From Bremerella volcania (GTDB lineage: Bacteria > Planctomycetota > Planctomycetia > Pirellulales > Pirellulaceae): DNA of 64,000 nucleotides. Shown here in pieces: positions 26,433 to 35,308 of this stretch. Below the pieces are notes generated by a model. The model ran no database searches and was not told where the DNA came from. It was given only the letters and a program-made list of their open reading frames with translations. The DNA is taken from NCBI RefSeq assembly GCF_007748115.1, contig NZ_CP036289.1, forward strand, positions 372,001 through 436,000, read 5' to 3'. Both the position numbers and the translations under genes were made by a program. Numbering within the stretch: the first letter of the stretch is position 1; each line of letters starts with the position of its first letter.

Positions 26433-26468
26433 GTCCCCTCTCCCCCGCTGACGGTGGAGAGAGGGGAC
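26433..26468. repeat. Dispersed intergenic palindromic repeat, copy 2
   Basis: GTCCCCTCTC and GAGAGGGGAC form a perfect palindrome with a short internal spacer, between two convergent genes. It could stop transcription on both sides but lacks a T-run. Same family as the repeats near 3.3, 27.5, 34.3, 34.45 and 42.2 kb. Confidence 0.75.
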
Positions 26469-26485
26469 AGGAAGAAGAGAGAGCT

Positions 26486-27469
26486 TCACGCCTGTCGTGT
26501 CGGAAACGGGATCACCTCGTCGATTGACTTCGCGCCGATGGCCGCCATCACCAGGCGATCGAGTCCCAACGCGCACCCACTGCATGCTGGCAGCCCGGCG
26601 CGCATGGCCTCGATCAGCTGGCTACTCTCCGGCAGCTGCGGTTTGCCCAGGGTCTGGCGAGCCGCGTTATTCGCCCGATTTCGCTCGACCAGGAGCTCGG
26701 CGTCTAGCAGTTCGTCGTAGCCATTGGCCAACTCCATCCCGTCGACCAGCAGTTCGAAACGACACGCTACCCTCGGATCGGCTTCGTCCAGCCGAGCCAG
26801 GGCCGCTTGCGAGGCGGGGTAGTGATACAAAATCACTGGCTGCTGGAAACCAAGCTTGGGCTGGATCAGCTCGGAAAGAAGTAGTTCCAACAAGCCGTCG
26901 ACGTCGTCACTCATGAATGACGCCGGCACACTGACGTGGTGCTTTTCCGCGACGGCTCGAAGCTGCTGCGAGGTTGCCGTCAGCGGGTCGATGCTGAGGT
27001 GCGTTTGAAACAGCTTCGTGTAGCTGATCATCTCCGCTGGCCCACGCTGGAGGATCGCGACCGCCAAGTCGGAAAGCAGCCGCATCCCGGCCTGCAGGTC
27101 GTCACCGACGCGGTACCACTCGATCAGCGTGAACTCGACGTTATGCTGCGAGCCCGCCTCGGCCAGGCGAAACGCCTTGGTGATCTGAAAAATGGCCTCC
27201 GCTCCGGCCGCCACTAACCGCTTCATGGCGAACTCCGGCGAAGTCTGCAGGTAGTACGGCTCTCCTTCGCTTGGCCTGGCCGGATCCCAGGAGAGCGAAA
27301 CCGGCACGGGATCGAGATGCGTATCGACGACTGTATCCCGCGAAAGCAACGGCGTCTCGACTTCCCAGAACCCCAGCGCGAGAAAAAAGGCCCGCACTGC
27401 CTGGGTGATCTCGTGCCGCCGTTTCAAATTGTCGATCGACGCCGAAGGACGCCAGGTTTCGTTGGCCAT
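26486..27469 (-). CDS. epmA: EF-P lysine aminoacylase EpmA (GenX/PoxA-like)
   Basis: This 327-residue protein is a short class II lysyl-tRNA synthetase paralog without the anticodon-binding domain, the hallmark of EpmA (GenX/PoxA). Motif 2 (FQITKAFRLAEAG then EFTLIEWYRV) and motif 3 (GCALGLDRLVMAAIGAKSID) are intact. EpmA attaches beta-lysine to a conserved lysine of elongation factor P; EpmB normally makes the beta-lysine, and neither EpmB nor EF-P is in this window. The start codon gives the usual family length. Upstream is another copy of the palindromic repeat. Confidence 0.93.
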   Translation of the reverse strand: MANETWRPSASIDNLKRRHEITQAVRAFFLALGFWEVETPLLSRDTVVDTHLDPVPVSLSWDPARPSEGEPYYLQTSPEFAMKRLVAAGAEAIFQITKAFRLAEAGSQHNVEFTLIEWYRVGDDLQAGMRLLSDLAVAILQRGPAEMISYTKLFQTHLSIDPLTATSQQLRAVAEKHHVSVPASFMSDDVDGLLELLLSELIQPKLGFQQPVILYHYPASQAALARLDEADPRVACRFELLVDGMELANGYDELLDAELLVERNRANNAARQTLGKPQLPESSQLIEAMRAGLPACSGCALGLDRLVMAAIGAKSIDEVIPFPTRQA

Positions 27470-27501
27470 GAATCAGGAAGCAATCCGGGGTTAGCCTCTC
27501 T

Positions 27502-27543
27502 CTGGTCCCCCTCGCCCCCGCAGACGGTCGAGAGGGGGACCAG
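27502..27543. repeat. Dispersed intergenic palindromic repeat, copy 3
   Basis: CTGGTCCCCCTC and GAGGGGGACCAG-like arms are separated by a 16-nt spacer (GCCCCCGCAGACGGTC). It lies between the epmA start and the NRDE terminator. Confidence 0.7.
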
Positions 27544-27551
27544 ATGTTCAT

Positions 27552-27591
27552 AAAAAAAAGAGCACATCACGGATGCAATGTGCTCTTTCGA
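27552..27591 (-). terminator. Rho-independent terminator of the NRDE protein gene
   Basis: On the minus strand AAAGAGCACAT pairs with ATGTGCTCTTT and is followed by TTTTTTTT. The stem begins 23 bp past the stop codon of the NRDE gene. Confidence 0.9.
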
Positions 27592-27614
27592 GTGTTTTCA
27601 ATTCGCGTCGCCGA

Positions 27615-28391
27615 CTAGGCTTCGGCTCGGGAAGCTCGGGCTTCGCGGAGACCGCGGCTGAGGATGTCTCTGAGCAGCGGCGAGTAATCTTCGTAGCCAA
27701 CCTTGGTCGGAGGGCCTTCGGTGTATTGGAAGATGGCGTCACGAGGCTTTTTGCCCAGCGAGATTAGCGTGCTGCTGACCGTACCCCATTCCTTCCCTTC
27801 GATCACCATGCCAGGACGACCTTGAGCCGCTGGCGGACGGGCAAAGACCTTGCTGGAAACGGCCAGGAACTTCACGGCCGAATCGAGCGTTTGCAGGGTC
27901 ATCAGGCGATGAGCCAACTGAACGCGTTCGTCTCGCGAATCGTTCAGGTCGTGGCCGCCGATCAGGTTCAGGCCTTCTTCCAGACGCTGAGCGTTGACGT
28001 CGTCGCCGCCATGCACGACCCAACCGCTGTCGGCGTCAGCCATGACGAAGTTGACGCCGTCGTACTGCTCGGACATCAGCCCTTCCATCGCCACTTCCAC
28101 GGCTGCCTGAGCACTGCTGGCCCTAAGCAGTTCGCGGCACAAAAGTCCCCGCGAACGAGGTACCGGTGGACGCTTCATCTTGCGGCGGTTGGTGCATCCG
28201 ACAACGAGGCCGTGCTGATTGACGCCAAGCCAGGTTCCCCCAGCCTGCTGATCAATTCCGCACAACGCTCGCGGCTTCCCGGATTGAATCGAGGGAGCCA
28301 GCGTGGGACGATCGTAAAATTCTTCCCGATTAGCCGCGACAAGAATCGGAGCCTCAGGAACGCTTCGGTATTGGATTGCCAATAGGCACAT
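27615..28391 (-). CDS. NRDE (TANGO2-like) family protein
   Basis: The ATG at 28391 (MCLLAIQYR) matches the typical start of this family, whose N-terminal Cys is conserved, and gives 258 residues. The family motif reads NREEFYDRPT here, a variant of NRDE, at about residues 22-31. Also present are GGTWLGVNQHGLVVGCTNRR and the C-terminal FARPPAAQGRPGM and WGTVSSTLISL blocks. NRDE proteins have the N-terminal nucleophile hydrolase-like fold and are related to eukaryotic TANGO2, linked to heme and lipid handling; no reaction is assigned. There is a strong terminator just after the stop. Confidence 0.92.
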   Translation of the reverse strand: MCLLAIQYRSVPEAPILVAANREEFYDRPTLAPSIQSGKPRALCGIDQQAGGTWLGVNQHGLVVGCTNRRKMKRPPVPRSRGLLCRELLRASSAQAAVEVAMEGLMSEQYDGVNFVMADADSGWVVHGGDDVNAQRLEEGLNLIGGHDLNDSRDERVQLAHRLMTLQTLDSAVKFLAVSSKVFARPPAAQGRPGMVIEGKEWGTVSSTLISLGKKPRDAIFQYTEGPPTKVGYEDYSPLLRDILSRGLREARASRAEA

Positions 28392-29240
28392 ATTGTTAAA
28401 GAGCGGGGCTAGAGGAACGAAAAAAGCAAGTGCCCTGGTCACGCCCCAAGGTCGATCTAATTCCCTTGAGTCTATTCTTTTTTCCCTATTCGGACACCCT
28501 TTAATGGGGGTCGAGTACCTAAATTTTTGTTAAAACAAGTTTCCCCGACGGTAGCTTGAAGGAAGTGTGAAACCAGGGACCAAAAAACGCCCGCTATCCC
28601 CACCTTTAAGGTACACCCTCAATCGGCGGGGGCTTGGTTCAACTTTCCGCAATCGGCAGCCCCATGCCCTAAAACCCCGCATAATCAGCCTTTTCGGCCT
28701 CGTAAACGCTTGCCACGGCTCCTGTTTATCCTCTCTTCGGTTCGCCATCCGCCGGGGTGCTTACCATGAGCAGAAGGTCGCCACGTGAGCGATCGAACGG
28801 GCCATATTGGGATTGCCAGAGCCGACTCGATCGTCGACGACAAGGTGGATATCGGCACCGCTGATTCGTCGGTCCTTCTCCTCGTCAGGACACCCCAGCC
28901 GACGCACCGGTTCAACCGTCATCGGCTGAGCCCAAGGAAAGCTTTCCAGGTGCGAATACCCAGCCAAGCGAACGCTTGTCGCCCATCGTGCGAAATCATT
29001 GCTGGTCCAGTCAGGATCCCCTTAAACCACCGACATGGGTGAAGCGGCGAAAAAATTTCGGTATGATTTGAGACAGGGAATTTGTTTTGGCCCGCTGAGA
29101 AGAGGTTAGCGGCGTGCCGAACCGACGAGAAAACGAAGCGGATTCGCATTGCAGATGCATGGTAAATCATCCGCGGCGCGCGTTCTCTTTTCTATCCTCT
29201 TTTCCATAGCTAATCGGAACAGTAATTCGGGAGTGGTGAT
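28392..29240. other. 849-bp gap with no secure gene
   Basis: No frame here is convincing. A minus-strand frame ending at 28761 reads coding-like from about 28990 (GDPDWTSNDFARWATSVRLA ... HVATFCSW) but lacks a good start and is preceded by a stop; it may be a degraded gene. No tRNA or strong terminator was recognised. Confidence 0.5.
28761..28990 (-). pseudogene. Possible degraded small gene
   Basis: About 76 codons on the minus strand have codon use similar to neighbouring genes and read WTSNDFARWATSVRLAGY through to HVATFCSW before a TAA. A TAA just upstream and the lack of an ATG or ribosome binding site argue that the 5' end is lost. The only in-frame start is TTG 28967 in mid-sequence. 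No family is recognised; it may be noise. Confidence 0.25.
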
Positions 29241-29600
29241 ATGTCCTCAGGCAAGTTTGCCGGAGCGGTCGACTTAAGCGGTCCTGATCGACTGCAAATG
29301 TTCATTCACAAGGTGAGCGATTCTCAAGAGATGTGGGGCCTGTACGTCGACGGCTGGGCCGAAGCAACCGACAAAGACGGCAAGAAGGGCTTGGTCGTCT
29401 GGCCCGATGAACCACATGCCCGCCTTTGCGCTACCGATAAATGGCGACTACACTCCCCTAAGATGATCAAACTCTCCAGCTTCAACGAACGCTGGGTCGA
29501 TAAGCTCGTCCGCATGCGGCTGAAAGTGGCCGTCTTCCCTACCCCATTCGATGGGCCGGTCTTCGTCGATCCGGTGACCTTGCGAGCGGAACTTCTATAA
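29241..29600 (+). CDS. DUF2750 domain protein
   Basis: This 119-residue protein fills a single DUF2750 domain: DRLQMFIHKVSDSQEMWGLY near the start, then LVVWPDEPHARLC and FVDPVTLRAELL at the end. DUF2750 proteins are small, soluble and have no known activity. The start is preceded by GGGAGTGGTGATA, a fair ribosome binding site. The gene stands alone, 120 bp before fabH and in the same orientation; nothing in the context suggests its job. Confidence 0.88.
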   Translation: MSSGKFAGAVDLSGPDRLQMFIHKVSDSQEMWGLYVDGWAEATDKDGKKGLVVWPDEPHARLCATDKWRLHSPKMIKLSSFNERWVDKLVRMRLKVAVFPTPFDGPVFVDPVTLRAELL

Positions 29601-29720
29601 TTCCCTCCCAGGCGTTCTCGCAGATTCGCGTGTCTGGTAACTGAAATAGGCATGAGAACTTGGGGGATTTCTGGTACATTAATCGTTTTCCCGGACGAGC
29701 TTCCCTCACGAAACGAAAGC

Positions 29721-30782
29721 ATGGCGACGGCGCAACCCAATTCCTCTCCCGGTAGTGAAACGACCTCTCCGCGCCCAGTTCCCTCGGGCCGCAGTCACCT
29801 GCGTTCATTGATGGGCTTTCAGGTCCTCGGTACCGGTAGCTACGTGCCTGAGAAGGTCATCCCGAACGAAGACCTCTCGTCGCTCGGGTGCGATCCCGAG
29901 TGGATCATCCAGCGGACCGGCATCCGTGAACGTCGTCACGCCCCGGAAAACATTGCCACCAGCGACATGGCCTATGAAAGCGCCATCGCGGCCATCAAGT
30001 CGGCCGGTATCGAGACCGACGAGATCGATCTGATCGTGGTCGGAACCTTCACGCCCGATTCGGCAACCCCATCGACCGCCTGCCGACTGCAGGAACGGCT
30101 GGGCATTCGCGCGGCGGCCATGGACGTCAGTGCGGCCTGTGCCGGCTTCCTGTACGCGATGATCACGGCGGCCCAGTTCATCAAAACGGGGACCAGCCGC
30201 CGGGCATTGGTCGTCGGTGCCGATCTGCTGTCGCGGATCTCGAACCCCGAAGACAAGAAGACCTATCCCCTGTTCGGCGACGGCGCCGGCGCCGTTATTC
30301 TGGGCCCGGCCAGTGACGATCACGGCATGCTTTCGTACACGCTGGGAAGCGAAGGAGACGGCGGTCCCCTCTTGTGCGTCCCAGGCGGCGGTTCTCGCGA
30401 GCCCCTTACCGAGCAAGGTCTGTCCGAAGGGAAGCAGTACCTCTACATGGATGGCCGCAGCGTCTTTAAGTGGGCGGTGCGTGTGATCGAAGATTCGATC
30501 CGCGACGTGCTGTACGACGCCCACCTCACGCCGGACGACGTCTCGCTCGTTCTGCTGCACCAGGCCAACGTCCGCATCATTGACGCGGCCTGCGAAAACC
30601 TCGGCTTCCCCCGCGAGAAGATGGTGGTCAACTTGGACCAATACGGCAACACGTCGGCTGGCAGTGTCCCGCTTGTGCTCGACGAAGCGATGCAAAAAGG
30701 GCTCATCCACCGCGGCGATAAAATCTTGCTGTGCGGCTTCGGTGCCGGACTGTCGTGGGGGACGACCGTCTTCCAGTGGTAG
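29721..30782 (+). CDS. fabH: 3-oxoacyl-[acyl-carrier-protein] synthase III (FabH)
   Basis: The enzyme starts fatty-acid synthesis by condensing acetyl-CoA with malonyl-ACP. The catalytic triad is present: Cys140 in SAACAGFLYAM, His280 in LLHQANVRIID and Asn310 in YGNTSAGSVPL. The RTGIRERRH segment near the N-terminus is also typical. I use ATG 29721 (353 residues), which leaves a 30-residue Ser/Pro-rich N-terminal extension; ATG 29811 (MGFQVLGTGSYVPEK) would give 323 residues, nearer the usual FabH length, and is a real alternative. No other fab genes are adjacent. A good terminator follows at 30809. Confidence 0.93.
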   Translation: MATAQPNSSPGSETTSPRPVPSGRSHLRSLMGFQVLGTGSYVPEKVIPNEDLSSLGCDPEWIIQRTGIRERRHAPENIATSDMAYESAIAAIKSAGIETDEIDLIVVGTFTPDSATPSTACRLQERLGIRAAAMDVSAACAGFLYAMITAAQFIKTGTSRRALVVGADLLSRISNPEDKKTYPLFGDGAGAVILGPASDDHGMLSYTLGSEGDGGPLLCVPGGGSREPLTEQGLSEGKQYLYMDGRSVFKWAVRVIEDSIRDVLYDAHLTPDDVSLVLLHQANVRIIDAACENLGFPREKMVVNLDQYGNTSAGSVPLVLDEAMQKGLIHRGDKILLCGFGAGLSWGTTVFQW

Positions 30783-30808
30783 GTAACGGATCCACCGCAA
30801 CCACCAAT

Positions 30809-30833
30809 CGGGCATCATGGATGCCCTTTTTTT
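30809..30833 (+). terminator. Rho-independent terminator of fabH
   Basis: GGGCATC and GATGCCC form a stem with a 3-nt loop, followed by TTTTTTTA, 27 bp after the fabH stop. Confidence 0.88.
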
Positions 30834-30986
30834 ATGGTAATGCCTGACACGCTTTCTCTTGCTGAAAACTGAACACTGAAAACTTCTCCTCCCATCCGAT
30901 CCCCAACCTAATCTTTCTCCATCCGCTATTACGCGTTACGATTGCCTTCGAGATTAGCGATTAGAGAAACCTGAGAAGGAACCAAC

Positions 30987-32816
30987 ATGGCCACGACTGC
31001 CAAAGCAGCTAAGAAGTCCGTCAAAAAGCTCCTCACGCGCGACGAGGTCGCCACCGACGATACCTGGGATTTGAGCAGCCTTTATCCCGACGACCAGGCC
31101 TGGGAGAAAGACTTCAAAAAGCTGGCCAAGAAAGAAGAAGGCTTCGACAAGTTTCGCGGCACGCTGGCTACTGGGGCAAAAGAACTGCTGGCCTGTCTTA
31201 AGTTCGACACCGAAGTCGACCGTCTGGGCGAGAAGCTCGGCATTTACGCATTCCTCAAAACGACCGAAGACCAGGCCAACGACGAAAACCAACGCCGCAT
31301 GGCTCGCTTTCAGGCCGTGGCCAGCAAGCTCGGTCAGGCCGCCAGTTACATCGCGCCAGAGATCCAAGCCATTCCCGCCAAGCGTCTGCAGGAACTGATG
31401 GACGATCCGGTCCTCAAAGGCTACCGCCTGGTCTTGGAACGCATGACGCGTTACAAGAAGTACACTCTCGGCAAGAAGGAAGAACGCATCCTCGCCATGC
31501 AAAGCGAAATGGCCGGAGCCGCCGGCAAGGCGTTCCGCCAGCTGTTGGATGCCGACATGAAATTCGGCACCCTCAAAAACGAACATGGGGAAGAGCACGA
31601 ACTGACCAACTCGACCCTGATGGAATTCCTTCTCTCGCCGGAACGCAAGATCCGCAAGAAGGCTTTCGAACAGTACTACCAACAGTTCGAAGGGCACGAA
31701 AACACCCTCGCCGCGACCCTTTCCGGCTCGATCCAGAAAGACGTCTACTATGCCAAGGTCCGCGGCTACGAAAGCGCTCGCGGCCAGGCCCTGTATGCCG
31801 ATAACATTCCCGAGTCGGTTTACGATAACCTGATCGATTCGGTCCACCATCATCTGCCGGCAGTGCATCGCTACTTCGAGCTGCGGCGCCGCAAGATGAA
31901 ACTGAAGGATATCCACCACTACGACACCTACGTGCCGATCTTGAACAACATCAAGAAAAAGCACACGTGGGACGAAGCGGTCGAACTGATCATGAACGCC
32001 ATGATCCCGCTTGGCCCCGAATACTGCGACGTGCTGAAGGATGGCCTCACCAAGGCGCGCTGGTGCGACCGCTACCCCAACGCCGGCAAGCAAAGCGGTG
32101 CATTCAGCTGCGGCAGCTTCGACGCGGCTCCGTTCATTTTGATGAACTACAAAAAGGACGTGCTGGACGACGTGTTCACGCTGGCTCACGAGGCCGGGCA
32201 CTCGATGCACAGCTACTACTCTTCCAAGAGCCAGCCGTACCAGTACTACAACTACGTGATCTTCGTCGCGGAAGTGGCCAGTACGTTCAACGAACAGCTG
32301 CTCAGCCAGCACCTGCAAGAGAACGCCGAAAACGACCTTGAGCGGGCCTACCTCATCAACCGCGACATCGACGCCATCCGCGGCACGATCATTCGCCAGA
32401 CGATGTTCGCCGAGTTCGAGAAGATCACCCACGCGATGTGCGAAGCAGGCGAACCGCTCACGTCGAAGTCTTTCCAAGAGGTCTACCATGGCCTGTTGGA
32501 ACGTTACTTCGGCCCGGAGTTCGTCATCGATCCGCAATTGAAACTGGAATGCCTCCGCATCCCGCACTTCTACCGCGCGTTCTACGTTTACAAGTACGCG
32601 ACCGGCTTGTCGGCGGCGATCGCGTTGAGCATGCGCGTGCTCAACGGCGGCAAGAAGGAGTTGGATGACTATCTCTCCTTCCTCAAAGGGGGCTGCTCGA
32701 AGTACCCGCTGGATCTCTTGCGAGACGCCGGCGTCGATATGGAAAGCCCCAAACCGGTCGATATGGCGCTGAGTCATTTCGACAGCCTGGTCGATCAGTT
32801 GAACGATTTACTGTAA
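30987..32816 (+). CDS. pepF: M3 family oligoendopeptidase F
   Basis: This 609-residue protein is a zinc metallopeptidase of family M3 (PepF type). The zinc site is HEAGH at residues 401-405 (TLAHEAGHSMHS) with the third ligand Glu in the helix VAEVASTFNEQLL. The first third is the oligoendopeptidase N-terminal helical domain (WDLSSLYPDDQAWEKDFKKL). There is no signal peptide, so it is cytosolic, and it probably degrades short peptides. A GAAGGAACCAAC ribosome binding site precedes the ATG. The next gene begins 10 bp after its stop and is likely cotranscribed. Confidence 0.96.
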   Translation: MATTAKAAKKSVKKLLTRDEVATDDTWDLSSLYPDDQAWEKDFKKLAKKEEGFDKFRGTLATGAKELLACLKFDTEVDRLGEKLGIYAFLKTTEDQANDENQRRMARFQAVASKLGQAASYIAPEIQAIPAKRLQELMDDPVLKGYRLVLERMTRYKKYTLGKKEERILAMQSEMAGAAGKAFRQLLDADMKFGTLKNEHGEEHELTNSTLMEFLLSPERKIRKKAFEQYYQQFEGHENTLAATLSGSIQKDVYYAKVRGYESARGQALYADNIPESVYDNLIDSVHHHLPAVHRYFELRRRKMKLKDIHHYDTYVPILNNIKKKHTWDEAVELIMNAMIPLGPEYCDVLKDGLTKARWCDRYPNAGKQSGAFSCGSFDAAPFILMNYKKDVLDDVFTLAHEAGHSMHSYYSSKSQPYQYYNYVIFVAEVASTFNEQLLSQHLQENAENDLERAYLINRDIDAIRGTIIRQTMFAEFEKITHAMCEAGEPLTSKSFQEVYHGLLERYFGPEFVIDPQLKLECLRIPHFYRAFYVYKYATGLSAAIALSMRVLNGGKKELDDYLSFLKGGCSKYPLDLLRDAGVDMESPKPVDMALSHFDSLVDQLNDLL

Positions 32817-32826
32817 GGGGATCTCG

Positions 32827-33600
32827 TTGAAGAGCGTCCGCGAACAATTCGAACGAGAACTCACCGAGCGTGGTTACTCGTTTACGATCGATCCCGAATC
32901 AGGCTGTCACCTGGTAACCGTCGATGAAACCGAGCTGAAAGTCAGCCTTGAAAACCTGGAGCGTGAGCTGGCTGCTGGCATCGATGGCGATCGTGTGGCT
33001 CGGTTTGTCGATACGGTTCTCGCTTCGGTTGAAACCTTCGACGACGACTACGCGGCCGAGCGGCTTTACTGGTCGCTCGAGCCGAACGACTACGAGGAGA
33101 AAGCCGACTACTGCGAAGCCGTCAGCGACTCGGCGGATCGCGTGCTGGTCCATCTTTCCGCGTGCGGCACGATGATCACCTGGGTCACGCCGTCCATGCT
33201 GGAAACGCTGGGACTGTCCCTTGAGGACGCCGGCCGGCATGCATTTACCAACCTTGCCCGCGAAGTGGAAGCCGCGACGCTGGAAACGCAGGACGTTGAC
33301 GGTGTACCGCTGGGTTACGTAGTGACCGAGCTCCCTTTCAAAGCGGCACTGATCCTGGCACCCAACCTGCGGCAAATGGTCGAAGAGCGGCTCGGCTGGC
33401 CGGTGATGGCGGTCGTGCCGGATCGCGACTTTCTTTACCTATGGGGTGCTCAGCATCAGGGTTTTGTCTCTCGGCTGGGCCCGGTTGTAGTTCGCGAATA
33501 TACCCGCAGCCCTTACGCGATCTCGACCGAGGTTTATCGAATTGCTGACGACGGTGTGCGAGCCATTGGGGCATTCCCTGTGCCGGAAGAATCGTCTTAG
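32827..33600 (+). CDS. DUF1444 family protein
   Basis: The TTG start at 32827, with AAGGGGATC a few bases before it, gives 257 residues. The layout fits DUF1444 (YtpQ-like) proteins: an N-terminal helical part (REQFERELTERGYSFTID), the middle with LGYVVTELPFKAALILAPNL and the late motif VVPDRDFLYLWGA. The function of DUF1444 is unknown. No membrane segment is visible. It follows pepF after 10 bp in the same orientation, so the two are probably an operon, without an obvious functional link. Confidence 0.7.
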   Translation: MKSVREQFERELTERGYSFTIDPESGCHLVTVDETELKVSLENLERELAAGIDGDRVARFVDTVLASVETFDDDYAAERLYWSLEPNDYEEKADYCEAVSDSADRVLVHLSACGTMITWVTPSMLETLGLSLEDAGRHAFTNLAREVEAATLETQDVDGVPLGYVVTELPFKAALILAPNLRQMVEERLGWPVMAVVPDRDFLYLWGAQHQGFVSRLGPVVVREYTRSPYAISTEVYRIADDGVRAIGAFPVPEESS

Positions 33601-33693
33601 TTAAGTTCCGTTTTCTCTGATTCCCAATTTCGATAGCTTTCTCTAACATCAATCGCTTGATCTCCATGATCTTGTGGGAAGGGAGTCGTCACC

Positions 33694-34269
33694 GTGAGCT
33701 TCGCTTATTCGTGGTTGGCTGTTTCGGGCAAATCGCCGGACGATACGCTTCGTGACTTGGGGCTGACACTGGGAAACACGTACGAAGGGTTCCCCAACGG
33801 CAACCTCTCAGGCATCATGCTTCCCACGGGCTGGTACCTGGTCGTCTCCGAGCGCTGCGACTACGCCAATACCCGCCGCTTGCGTCGGCTTTCCAAACGG
33901 TGCGAATTGGTGACATGTGCCGTCGAAGAGCATGTCATGTACGCCAGCACATCCGGTTGGAAGAACGGAAAACATGCCTGGGAAATCACCCACGACAGCC
34001 AGTCGGCCGCCGGCAGGCATCACCTGGATGCGACCGGCAAGTTGCCTCCGATGTTCGACGAGATCCGCACCTGGTACGCCGGTGAACAAGCGGCCATGGA
34101 CCAGTCGAACCAACTGGTCGACTGCACCATGGAAGTCCCGATCGAAACGGCCCGGCGCATCACGGGGTTCTCGTTTCACGACACGCTACCCGGTGAAGGG
34201 AAAGACCTGTTCCATCATCTCGATCGTGACCCGACCGCGAAAAAGTGGTGGCAATTCTGGCGACGTTAA
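33694..34269 (+). CDS. Hypothetical protein
   Basis: A GTG start with GGGAAGGGAG upstream gives 191 residues. I do not recognise the family. The N-terminus (SYSWLAVSG-like, FAYSWLAVSGKSPDDTLRDL) is followed by a mixed alpha/beta region with conserved-looking CDYANTRRLRRL and CAVEEHVMYASTSGW, a helix MFDEIRTWYAGEQAAMDQ, and a basic aromatic tail (KKWWQFWRR) that might touch membrane. There is no signal peptide. It could be an immunity-type or SMI1-like small protein, but this is only a guess from size and fold impression. Confidence 0.7.
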   Translation: MSFAYSWLAVSGKSPDDTLRDLGLTLGNTYEGFPNGNLSGIMLPTGWYLVVSERCDYANTRRLRRLSKRCELVTCAVEEHVMYASTSGWKNGKHAWEITHDSQSAAGRHHLDATGKLPPMFDEIRTWYAGEQAAMDQSNQLVDCTMEVPIETARRITGFSFHDTLPGEGKDLFHHLDRDPTAKKWWQFWRR

Positions 34270-34300
34270 AGCGACTTTCTAAGGGCGCATGCGCAAGCAC

Positions 34301-34354
34301 CCTCTCCGGTCCTCTCTCCACCGTCTGTGCACAGAGAGGGTCAGGGTGAGAGGG
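34301..34354. repeat. Dispersed intergenic palindromic repeat, copy 4
   Basis: CCTCTCTCC and complementary arm GAGAGGG, followed by TCAGGGTGAGAGGG as in copy 1. It pairs across about 95 bp with copy 5 and lies between two convergent genes. Confidence 0.7.
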
Positions 34355-34447
34355 CATCTTGCGAGAGCGAAGCGCATGCACGATTGACGTTCGCGTTTGG
34401 TTCGGAACTTCTCGTTGGCGATGTTTGGCAAACGTCGTTTCACAAAC

Positions 34448-34486
34448 TCTCACCCTAGTCATCTCCCTGCGAGGGAGAGGGGACAG
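34448..34486. repeat. Dispersed intergenic palindromic repeat, copy 5
   Basis: CTCACCCTAGTCATCTCCC is followed by GCGAGGGAGAGGGGACA. Together with copy 4 it forms an inverted pair at the end of the convergent genes at 34269 and 34493. Confidence 0.7.
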
Positions 34487-34492
34487 GAATTT

Positions 34493-35086
34493 TTACGGCG
34501 GGCCGCGTTGTTGGGTTTTATTCGACGATTGCGAGCGCTCTTCGGGTGCCATGCTCACCTTTTCATGAGCATGCCTTCGCTCTGAGTGACACTCGCGGAC
34601 GACGTGCGATTGCGTGGCTGCCGCTGGCGCATGCCCGCGCGGACGTGGGCATGGCATCGGTTGCTGTTTGAGCAACTTCTGCAACCGTTTGAGTTCGCTC
34701 CCCTGCCGATCAAGGACCTTCAGGTGGAAGCTTACCCAGGCCAGCGCGCGGTCTAATTCCTGGGAAGACGGCACGCCGAGTCCGTCGATCATTGTGCCGG
34801 TGAGGTCGCTACGGTCAGGCTGCTGCAAGCGTTTGGAGCGTGCAGGCCGCGATGGCGATTCTTGGATGAGTGTTTGCTGTTGGGGCGGCTTAAGATTCGC
34901 GGACTCAGGCGGAGAAAGCTCTTCCTGCGGCGAAGGATCGACCGCAATCACCAATTGCCCCACGACATCCGCCGGGACTTCGACCATCGTCCCGCAGGAC
35001 GAACAGACGAAGTACTTGCCGGCGCGCACGACCACCTGGGGCTTAGTCGCGCCGCTTGGTTCAGGTTGGTCGTGGTTGGTGGTCAT
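34493..35086 (-). CDS. Hypothetical protein with small zinc-binding motif
   Basis: From ATG 35086 the protein has 197 residues; the frame goes to 35179 but the upper part reads as noncoding. Near the start, RAGKYFVCSSCGTMVEVPAD is a single CxxC knuckle, followed by Pro/Ser/Glu-rich linker, a helical segment (DRALAWVSFHLKVLDRQGSE) and a basic His-rich tail. Low-complexity parts make homology hard to judge and I do not recognise the family. The ribosome binding site is weak. It ends against a palindromic repeat, and part of the tail may be the result of an earlier stop having been lost. Confidence 0.55.
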   Translation of the reverse strand: MTTNHDQPEPSGATKPQVVVRAGKYFVCSSCGTMVEVPADVVGQLVIAVDPSPQEELSPPESANLKPPQQQTLIQESPSRPARSKRLQQPDRSDLTGTMIDGLGVPSSQELDRALAWVSFHLKVLDRQGSELKRLQKLLKQQPMPCPRPRGHAPAAATQSHVVRECHSERRHAHEKVSMAPEERSQSSNKTQQRGPP

Positions 35087-35308
35087 GGTTTTACTCGATG
35101 TGGTTGTGTGGCAATATTTGTCCGGTAATCCCGAATAGGCACAGATACTTTCTTCGCATTTCCTCGAAGGCGTGCCCATGGCACGAGAGAACCTTCGATT
35201 GGTCTGCGTGTCGTATATTCAATTTATGGGCAATGCGCTTCAGTGAGATAGTGCGCGCGGAAAATTTTTTTCGTCTTTGATTTCCGACCCACTCAAAGCG
35301 GCAGCAAG

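Noticed and set aside
30954-32777. Minus-strand open frame of 607 codons opposite pepF
   Set aside because: PepF is unmistakable on the plus strand with an intact zinc site; the antisense frame has no family resemblance.
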